From JBQTKD01 sp963703165 (GTDB taxonomy: Bacteria > Actinomycetota > Actinomycetes > Sporichthyales > Sporichthyaceae): a stretch of 64,000 bases of DNA. Where the stretch lies: contig OY969798.1 in assembly GCA_963703165.1 (NCBI GenBank), positions 2,666,001 to 2,730,000 on the forward strand, in the 5' to 3' direction. Shown here in pieces: positions 58,469-64,000 of the stretch. The notes under the pieces were generated by a model. It did not search any database. It worked only from the letters and a program-made list of their open reading frames with translations, and was not told the DNA's origin. The position numbers and the translations under genes are program-made. Numbering within the stretch: position 1 is the stretch's first letter; every line of letters starts with the position of its first letter.

Positions 58469-58870
58469 TCAGGAATGGAAGTTGACGTCGGGCAATTCAC
58501 CGACGAGGTCCGCATCGACGCCGGACAGATTGATCTCGAGGTTCTTGGCGCCCGCACCGCGCGCCATGAGCGCCACGGTGAGCGCGAGATTGCGCACGAA
58601 ATCGGCGTCGATGTCGTCGGCCTCGACGCTGAGTCGCATCGTCTGGCCGGCACCGGAAGGGGCGGCGTCACGAAGTCGCCGACGTCGCTCGGCGAGGACC
58701 ACCTGGCGCACGCTCTGGGCATACCAAGTAGCCGCGCCGCGCGGGGTGGGGACGTCGTCGGAGTTGAGCTGCTCCGCGATCCTCGCGAAGCTCCAGCCCT
58801 CGTCGAACCAGTCCACCATCTGGGAACGGACCGACGCCTCGATGAGCGTCGCTTTGCCGCGTGGAGCCAT
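58469..58870 (-). CDS. Orphan resolvase/recombinase-type HTH protein
   Basis: A 133-residue protein. Residues about 10-65 resemble the 'Recombinase' DNA-binding segment of large serine recombinases (WFDEGWSFARIAEQLNSDDV, PTPRGAATWYAQSVRQVVLA). No catalytic serine domain is present. The C-terminal about 60 residues (MRLSVEADDIDADFVRNLAL, KNLEINLSGVDADLVGELPD) are unknown and may dimerise or bind a ligand. It could be a transcription factor. Its promoter carries motif E, the twin of motif D before the solute-binding gene, making it a candidate regulator of that motif. Confidence 0.6.
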   Translation of the reverse strand: MAPRGKATLIEASVRSQMVDWFDEGWSFARIAEQLNSDDVPTPRGAATWYAQSVRQVVLAERRRRLRDAAPSGAGQTMRLSVEADDIDADFVRNLALTVALMARGAGAKNLEINLSGVDADLVGELPDVNFHS

Positions 58871-58910
58871 CACGTCCCTCGGGACAGGGGGAGTGCTCGG
58901 CTTAAATTAT

Positions 58911-58932
58911 TTATGCATGCGTACTTACATAG
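58911..58932. promoter_or_regulatory. Shared regulatory motif, site E (HTH gene promoter)
   Basis: TTATGCATGCGTACTTACAT differs from site D at few positions and shares flanking AATTATT. On the minus strand TTGTCT, 17 bp, TAAATA form a likely promoter that the motif overlaps. Confidence 0.6.
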
Positions 58933-58970
58933 ACAAGTTAGAGCCGCCCCCATTGGGGTGTCAAGACGAA

Positions 58971-58998
58971 CCCGCCCGGCGTCAGGCCTCCGGGCGGG
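58971..58998 (-). terminator. Stem-loop terminator after the SET-domain gene
   Basis: CCCGCCCGG (58971-58979) pairs with CCGGGCGGG (58990-58998), a perfect 9-bp stem, about 50 bp after the stop of the SET gene. Confidence 0.65.
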
Positions 58999-59046
58999 CA
59001 ATCGTTCCGTACAACTTGGGCTGCAGCAGAGGGATGTCGGCGGTGC

Positions 59047-59514
59047 TCACGAGACGTGGTCGGCGAGCCAACCGGGCAGCAGCGGGCGCAGGGCGGCCTG
59101 CTCGGACGGGTGCAGGTGGGCGAAGCCGGCGATCCAGGTCGGGCGGTCGTCGCAGGTGCACAGGAACGGCTCGGCCAGCTCCCATTCGCTGGTGTTGTAG
59201 TTGAACCGGACCTCCTCGGCGAGTTGGATCTCGCGGATCGCGATGACGGCCATGGCTTCGGTGTCGACCCGGACGTTCGGGTGGCAGCCGTGGTTGAGGT
59301 AGTCGTCGGGCTCGTTGGTGAAGGCCTGGTGCAGGGTCGGGCCGACCTGCACCGAGTAGCGCTCAGGGTCGTCGCGGAAGACGGGGGACAGTTCGATCAC
59401 AACCTCGCCGGCGGCGATCACGCGGGTGGCGAACACGCCGGACCCGCCGAGGGCCGAGTTGCGCACCTCCACGCGGTCGGTCTTGGGCAGGGTCGTGGGT
59501 AGCGTCGCGGTCAT
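59047..59514 (-). CDS. SET-domain protein
   Basis: A 155-residue compact SET domain. The opening VEVRNSALGGSGVFATRVIA is the usual SET start (GxG, GVFA). The AdoMet-binding YLNHGCHPNVRVD (NHxCxPN) and the catalytic-site AEEVRFNYNTSEWEL follow. FLCTCDDRPTWIAGF resembles a post-SET Cys cluster. Bacterial SET proteins methylate Lys in proteins, but targets here are unknown. The ATG follows GGAAGG at 8 bp. Its first 150 bp overlap the 3' end of the ABC exporter frame, an unusually long overlap. Confidence 0.82.
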   Translation of the reverse strand: MTATLPTTLPKTDRVEVRNSALGGSGVFATRVIAAGEVVIELSPVFRDDPERYSVQVGPTLHQAFTNEPDDYLNHGCHPNVRVDTEAMAVIAIREIQLAEEVRFNYNTSEWELAEPFLCTCDDRPTWIAGFAHLHPSEQAALRPLLPGWLADHVS

Positions 59515-61279
59515 CGGAGTTGCCTTCCTGGTTGATGGATTCGTGGGTGCTGCTCTCCCACAGCCGGCGGTAGTGGCCGTTGCGGGCGAGGAGTTCGTGG
59601 TGGGTGCCGGACTCGACGAGCCGTCCGCCGGCGAGAACATGGATGGCGTCGCAACCGATCACCGAGGACAGGCGGTGGGTCACCGAGACCACGGTGTGAC
59701 GGGACGTCAGTCCTGCGATGGTGGCGTCGATCTCGCGTTCGGTGGTTGCGTCCAGGGCGGAAGTGGCCTCGTCGAGCAGGAGCAGCGCGGGGCGGCGGAC
59801 CAGGGCGCGGGCCAGGGCGACGCGTTGGCGTTGCCCGCCGGACAGACGTCGGCCGCCGTCGCCGACGCGGGTGGTCCAGCCGTCAGGGAGTTCTACGACG
59901 AAGGCCTCCACCCCGGCGGCCGCCCCGGCTGCGCGGACCTCGGCGTCGGTGGCGGCGGGGCGACCCAGGCGGATGTTCTCGGCGATGGACAGGTCGAAGA
60001 GCAGAGCGTCCTGGAACACCACGCCCTGACCGGCGCGGTAGGTCGCGACGGGGAGCTCGCGGATGTCGCGACCGCCGAGGGTGATGCGCCCGTCGGTCGG
60101 GTCGTAGGCGCGTTGCAGGAGGTTCAGCACGGTGCTCTTTCCCGCGCCGCTGCCGCCGACGAACGCGACGTGTGTCCCTGCCTCGATCCGCAGGTCGATG
60201 CTGTCGAGCTGGCGACCCTGGCCGTAGGAGAAGGACACGCCCTCGAAGTGCAGGCCGGCCGGCGGGGGAACGTCGTCGGTCGGGCAGTCGCTCTGCGCAG
60301 CGGCGGGTTCGTCGAGCAGGGCGGTGATCCGGCCGACCCCGCCGCACGCGGACAGCAGCAACGGGAGGGTGCGGGTCAGGCCCGCGAGGGCGGTGCCCAG
60401 CGCGAGGAGCAACGCGTTGAAGGCGATCAGCGCGCCGACGGCCAGGTCCCCGGAGTAGGCCTTCATCGCCCCCGCGGCGCCGATGCCGATCTGCAGCAAC
60501 GCGAAGGTGACATTCGGTGCGCGTTCGGCGAGGTAGCTGGCGATGTTGAACCGCACCGAGGTCCGGTAGAGCCGCTCGGTGCGAGCGGCGAACGCCTCGG
60601 TCTGCTGCTGCGCCAGGTCGTAGGCGGCGACGACGCGGTGCACGGTGACGTTCTCCGCGACGGCCCCGACGACCAGCGCCTCGTCCTCGCGCACCGCGGC
60701 ACTCGCCGCTTCCGCGCGGCGGCCGAAGAACCGCGGGCCGATCAGCAACAACGGCAGACCGAGCAGGGTGAGCAGCGCCAGGTCCGGGTCGACGGTCCAC
60801 AGCACCGTGCCGTAGACCCCGACGGCCGCGAGACCGATGAGGACCTCGGGCATCGCGTAGACGACGGCCTCGTGCACCGCGGCGAGGTCACCGGCGAATC
60901 GGCTGCTGACGTCGGCCGGGGTGGTGCGGCCGAAGAAGTCGGTCGGCAGACGCTGCAGATGCGCGAACATCCGCATCCGCAGATCGCGCAGCACCCGGGC
61001 GCCGAGCTCGGCGTAGATGCGGTCGCGCGCGACGGCCGCCGCAGCCGACGCGACCCCGAGGACCGTCATCACGACGAGCAACGTGACGAGCAGGTCGCGG
61101 TCCTGCGCGGGGACAGCGTCGTCGACGACGGTGCGGAACAGCAGCGGCAACGTCGCCCCGACGGCCAGGTCCAGTGCCAGACCCGCGACGAGCAGCGTGA
61201 CCAACCGGCGATGCGGTCGCAGGTACGCGCCCAGGGCGCGCGCCGCGGCCGGCGTCGAGGTGATCGGTGTGCTGCTCAC
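59363..61279 (-). CDS. ABC exporter, permease fused to ATPase
   Basis: A 638-residue half-transporter. Residues about 20-310 hold six membrane segments. The nucleotide-binding domain has Walker A FVGGSGAGKSTVLNLLQ, signature LSGGQRQRVALARALVRRPA, Walker B LLLLDEATSALD and H-loop VSVTHRLSS. It would export a lipid, drug or peptide as a dimer. Recognisable sequence ends near HYRRLWESST at about 59540; the frame then runs 150 bp into the SET gene with Arg/Asp-rich, non-family sequence, so a frameshift near the end is possible. The GTG start has little ribosome site. It is divergent from the beta-lactamase. Confidence 0.85.
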   Translation of the reverse strand: MSSTPITSTPAAARALGAYLRPHRRLVTLLVAGLALDLAVGATLPLLFRTVVDDAVPAQDRDLLVTLLVVMTVLGVASAAAAVARDRIYAELGARVLRDLRMRMFAHLQRLPTDFFGRTTPADVSSRFAGDLAAVHEAVVYAMPEVLIGLAAVGVYGTVLWTVDPDLALLTLLGLPLLLIGPRFFGRRAEAASAAVREDEALVVGAVAENVTVHRVVAAYDLAQQQTEAFAARTERLYRTSVRFNIASYLAERAPNVTFALLQIGIGAAGAMKAYSGDLAVGALIAFNALLLALGTALAGLTRTLPLLLSACGGVGRITALLDEPAAAQSDCPTDDVPPPAGLHFEGVSFSYGQGRQLDSIDLRIEAGTHVAFVGGSGAGKSTVLNLLQRAYDPTDGRITLGGRDIRELPVATYRAGQGVVFQDALLFDLSIAENIRLGRPAATDAEVRAAGAAAGVEAFVVELPDGWTTRVGDGGRRLSGGQRQRVALARALVRRPALLLLDEATSALDATTEREIDATIAGLTSRHTVVSVTHRLSSVIGCDAIHVLAGGRLVESGTHHELLARNGHYRRLWESSTHESINQEGNSDDRDATHDPAQDRPRGGAQLGPRRVRRVRHPRDRRRRGCDRTVPRLPRRP

Positions 61280-61411
61280 CTGACTAGGACACCGCCGAGC
61301 GCGAGGGCGGCGGAGAGTAATCCTTACTCCACTACTCGGCGGCTCGCGGCTGAAGGAAGTGGCGGCCGGCGCCAATAGTTGATCAAGTGGTCCTGGCGGA
61401 GGGGAACCGTG

Positions 61412-62245
61412 ATGAAGCGTCTGGGTGCAGGAGTGTTGGCCGTGCTGGTGATGACCGGAGCGTGCGGCGAATCCGCGGAGGCGCCGGCGCCTGTGACCGC
61501 GGCGGCGCCGATCATCGAGGCGCGCGACGACCTGCGCTCGGTGTTCGACGCCGCCGGGGTCGTCGGGACGTTCGCGATGCTCGACGTCGCGAACGGGCGG
61601 ACGACCGTCGTCGACTCCGAACGGGCGCAGCGTCGCCTGGTACCGGCGTCCACGTTCAAGGTCCCGCACGCTCTGATCGCGTTGGAGACCGGCGCGATCC
61701 GCGACCTCGACGAGGTCATCCCGTGGAACCGGCAGACGCTGGCGTTCAAGGACTGGGAACGCGACATGACCGTGCGGGAGGCCATCAAGGTCTCCAACGC
61801 CTCCGTGTTCCAGACCATCGCGCGCCGCATCGGGCCCGAGAAGGAGAAGGAGTGGCTCGACCGGCTCGGTTACGGCCACGCCGAGGTCGGGGAACACGTC
61901 GACCAGTTCTGGCTGGACGGCCCGCTGACGATCTCGCCCGTGGAGCAGACCCGGTTCCTGCAGCGCCTGGCGGACCGGTCGCTGCCCGCGTCGACTGCAG
62001 CGCAGGACGCCGTCATCGGTGCGGTGGAACTCGAGCGCACCGAGGCGTTCACGCTCTACGGCAAGACCGGCTGGCAGTTCAGCCGTACGCCGCAGTTGGG
62101 GTGGTGGGTCGGCTGGGTCCGCCAAGCCGACCGGCGGCTGCACACCTTCGCGCTCAACCTCGACATCGAAGAACCGGCCGACGCCGAGCTGCGCATCCCG
62201 CTGGCCCGGCAGCTGCTGCAGAAGCTCGGCGCGGTCCCTTCGTAG
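61412..62245 (+). CDS. Class D (OXA-type) beta-lactamase-like lipoprotein
   Basis: A 277-residue serine hydrolase. The N-terminal lipobox is VMTGAC (about residues 13-18). The active-site PASTFKVPHALIALETG has S-T-F-K, then the second motif reads S-N-A in KVSNASVFQTIARRIG rather than the usual S-x-V, and YGKTGW is the KTG box. It may hydrolyse penicillins or serve as a receptor-like sensor; divergence at the second motif lowers certainty. The ATG follows GGAGGGG. An ABC exporter lies on the other side of a 132-bp divergent region containing a GAGTAA-N3-TTACTC repeat. Confidence 0.85.
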   Translation: MKRLGAGVLAVLVMTGACGESAEAPAPVTAAAPIIEARDDLRSVFDAAGVVGTFAMLDVANGRTTVVDSERAQRRLVPASTFKVPHALIALETGAIRDLDEVIPWNRQTLAFKDWERDMTVREAIKVSNASVFQTIARRIGPEKEKEWLDRLGYGHAEVGEHVDQFWLDGPLTISPVEQTRFLQRLADRSLPASTAAQDAVIGAVELERTEAFTLYGKTGWQFSRTPQLGWWVGWVRQADRRLHTFALNLDIEEPADAELRIPLARQLLQKLGAVPS

Positions 62246-62339
62246 AAGCGCGCACTCTCATCGTCTCCTTATCTACCGGGTCGCACTCTGAACCTGGCGC
62301 CCATTCATGGGGTGGGCGCCGGGGAGAAGGGGTGCCGAG

Positions 62340-62729
62340 ATGGACGAAACGGTGGCGCGGTACGTGGCGCTGGTGGTGGGTCGGTCGGGGCTGACGGCGC
62401 GGCCGAGGGACCGGATCGCGCAGTGGGCCGTCGAGGTGTACCTGCCCGACGGCTCCGTGGCCAACTGGCACGGCAGCCCGACCTTCGGGTACGAGGCCGT
62501 GGTGCGGGACCCGATCCAGGTGATCGGGCTCGTGCCCGGGATGCGCGGGTCGGAGGGATGGAGCCCGGACGACCTGGTCGAGGCGATCGTGGAGGCGCAC
62601 TCCGCCGCGGTGATCGGGACGGCACCGGCAGTGCCATGCCAACGCGGCGTGGTGCGCTACCCGGGGCGGCGGGCGCGGAAGGGTCGGGTGGTCGCGCGTC
62701 AGGCGGTGCCCGCGCCGCGGGTGCGCTGA
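62340..62729 (+). CDS. Hypothetical protein
   Basis: A 129-residue protein with a basic, Arg/Ala/Val-rich C-terminus (YPGRRARKGRVVARQAVPAP). MDETVARYVALVVGRSGLTA, WAVEVYLPDGSVANWHGSP and DDLVEAIVEAHSAAVIGTA suggest a small alpha/beta fold. No family is recognised and no signal peptide is present. It stands alone between the beta-lactamase and the amide synthetase gene. The codon use looks like real coding sequence. Confidence 0.5.
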   Translation: MDETVARYVALVVGRSGLTARPRDRIAQWAVEVYLPDGSVANWHGSPTFGYEAVVRDPIQVIGLVPGMRGSEGWSPDDLVEAIVEAHSAAVIGTAPAVPCQRGVVRYPGRRARKGRVVARQAVPAPRVR

Positions 62730-62860
62730 GTCGCAGCTCGCGGGGCGCCGGCGACTCGAGTGGTCACTGGGGTGGGTGAGGTTGGCGGGCCCGATGTGCC
62801 GTAGATCCCACCTGATGAGACGGGGGGTGGCGAGGGCTACGGTCGGGTAGAAAGTTTGGC

Positions 62861-64000
62861 ATGTGTGGATTCGCGGGTGAACTACGCCTTGATGGCGGCC
62901 GGGTCGATGTGGCGGCGGTGGACCGGATGGCCGCCACCATGGACGATCGCGGTCCGGACGGCGGGGGAGTCTGGTCCAACGGCCGCCTCGCGCTGGGTCA
63001 CCGGCGGCTGCAGATCATCGACCTGTCCGAGAAGGGCGCGCAGCCGATGGTCGACCCCGACCTCGGGCTGACCGTCGCCTTCAACGGCTGCATCTACAAC
63101 TACCCCGAGCTGCGGGCCGAGCTGATCGAGGCCGGGTTCAGCTTCTTCTCCACCTCCGACACCGAGGTCATCGCCAAGGCCTACCGGCACTGGGGCGAGG
63201 ACTTCGTCGATCACCTCAAGGGCATGTTCGCCCTGTGCATCCACGAGCGCGACAACGGCCGCACGGTGCTGGTCCGCGACCGCCTGGGCATCAAGCCGCT
63301 TTACCTGACGGAGCGTCACGGGGCGCTTCGTTTCGCGTCCACGCTGCCTGCCCTGGTGGCCGGCGGCGACGTCGACACCACGATCGACACCGTCGCACTG
63401 CACCACTACCTGACCTTCCACTCCATCGTCCCGCCGCCGCGGACGATTCTCGCCGGCGTCGCGAAGTTGCCGCCCGCGACGATGCTCGTCATCGAGAAGG
63501 ACGGCCGACGCCGCGAGCGCGAGTACTGGCGCCCGGAGTTCGTGCGCAACCCGGAGTACGCCGACTGGTCCGAGCGGGACTGGGAGGACGCGGTCCTGGA
63601 ATCGCTGCGCACCGCGGTGCGTCGTCGTCTGGTCGCCGATGTGCCCGTCGGGGTGCTGCTCTCCGGTGGCCTGGACTCGAGCCTCGTCGTCGGTCTGTTG
63701 GCCGAGGAGGGCCAGACGGGCCTCGCGACTTTCAGCATCGGCTTCGAGGCCGCCGGTGGTGAGGAGGGCGACGAGTTCAAGTACTCCGACATCATCGCCC
63801 GCGAGTACGGCACCGACCACCACCAGATCAAGGTGCCCACCGAGCGGATGCTGCCCGCCCTCCCGCGTGCGATCAAAGCGATGAGCGAGCCGATGGTCAG
63901 CCACGACTCCGTCGCGTTCTACCTGCTGTCCGAGGAAGTGGCCAAGCACGTCAAGGTCGTGCAGTCCGGCCAGGGCGCGGACGAAGTGTTCGCCGGGTAC
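62861..64000 (+). CDS. N-acetylglutaminylglutamine amidotransferase (NAGGN synthetase), 5' part
   Basis: The first 380 codons of an asparagine-synthase-type amidotransferase; it runs off the window. It starts MCGFAGELRLDGG, with Cys2 as the glutaminase nucleophile, followed by RGPDGGGVWSNGRLALGHRR and FNGCIYNYPELRAEL. The synthetase domain has the ATP-pyrophosphatase loop VLLSGGLDSSLVVGLLAEE. The details (HYLTFHSIVPPPRTILAGVA, FSTSDTEVIAKAYRHWGEDF) match the enzyme of the NAGGN osmolyte locus, which amidates a dipeptide for osmoprotection. Other locus genes would be expected beyond the edge. Confidence 0.85.
   Translation, partial: MCGFAGELRLDGGRVDVAAVDRMAATMDDRGPDGGGVWSNGRLALGHRRLQIIDLSEKGAQPMVDPDLGLTVAFNGCIYNYPELRAELIEAGFSFFSTSDTEVIAKAYRHWGEDFVDHLKGMFALCIHERDNGRTVLVRDRLGIKPLYLTERHGALRFASTLPALVAGGDVDTTIDTVALHHYLTFHSIVPPPRTILAGVAKLPPATMLVIEKDGRRREREYWRPEFVRNPEYADWSERDWEDAVLESLRTAVRRRLVADVPVGVLLSGGLDSSLVVGLLAEEGQTGLATFSIGFEAAGGEEGDEFKYSDIIAREYGTDHHQIKVPTERMLPALPRAIKAMSEPMVSHDSVAFYLLSEEVAKHVKVVQSGQGADEVFAGY

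Noticed and set aside
59426..61378. A 650-codon frame opposite the ABC exporter
   Set aside because: Antisense artefact; the exporter's Walker and signature motifs are on the other strand.
1..64000. CRISPR arrays, tRNA or rRNA genes, transposases and integrases
   Set aside because: No regularly spaced repeats, cloverleaf-like sequences, rRNA landmarks or transposase/integrase motifs were seen on reading; small RNAs cannot be excluded without a covariance search.

Overview
The window is high-GC, gene-dense DNA from an aerobic actinomycete (Actinomycetota). The pointers are pervasive G/C third positions, frequent GTG starts, a predicted F420-dependent oxidoreductase, mycothiol-type enzymes (maleylpyruvate isomerase family, Rv2466c-like DsbA proteins), an ECF42-type sigma factor with its DGPF partner, and many TetR regulators beside acyl-CoA and P450 genes. 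A Sporichthya- or Frankia-like soil lineage would fit, but the genus cannot be fixed from sequence reading alone. I saw no rRNA, tRNA, CRISPR array or recognisable transposase.

Layout. 1-13 kb: the end of a frameshifted F420 oxidoreductase, a secreted phytase-like esterase, a zinc alcohol dehydrogenase with an epimerase, a hemerythrin-like/esterase fusion, a GH65 phosphorylase with its beta-phosphoglucomutase-like partner, a large orphan protein, a MaoC hydratase and a DUF899 protein. 12.5-24.7 kb: an esterase, a probable halohydrin dehalogenase with its own TetR and operator, peroxiredoxin, an ECF42 sigma pair, a PEP-utilising swivel-domain protein with TetR, SurE, a DUF559 gene bracketed by two 46-bp hairpin repeats, and a regulator/acyl-CoA synthetase pair. 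24.8-34.2 kb: a P450-ALDH-SDR-half-PPDK operon, a DUF4143 ATPase behind a 35-bp palindrome, and an APH-type kinase, XRE-TetR regulator and acyl-CoA dehydrogenase joined by one shared operator. 34-43 kb: small hypotheticals, a serine hydrolase, ArsR/SRPBCC, cold-shock protein, crotonyl-CoA reductase, methyltransferase, TetR, EthD and aldehyde dehydrogenase.

42.9-49.6 kb is the most unusual part. A linalool dehydratase/isomerase-like protein and a CCxEP-tail cobalamin-type radical SAM protein form one operon. It is divergent from an FAD-binding protein, a frameshifted membrane protein, a zinc-ribbon protein and a Tat-exported Met-rich protein. Copies of one AT-rich motif (core near GCACGCATACWTA) lie in the divergent region. 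The motif recurs upstream of crotonyl-CoA reductase, of a lipoprotein solute-binding protein and of an orphan resolvase-type HTH protein, which suggests an undescribed regulon.

49.6-64 kb: two DsbA/Rv2466c-like proteins with TetR and a perfect operator, a mycothiol-dependent isomerase-like protein, a decayed stretch (orphan antitoxin, truncated methyltransferase), an MFS exporter, a DEAD-box helicase, the solute-binding protein, a SET-domain protein overlapping an ABC exporter, a divergent class D beta-lactamase, and the start of an N-acetylglutaminylglutamine amide synthetase running off the end. An 80-bp hairpin repeat occurs twice (16.3 and 37.6 kb), each time between convergent genes.
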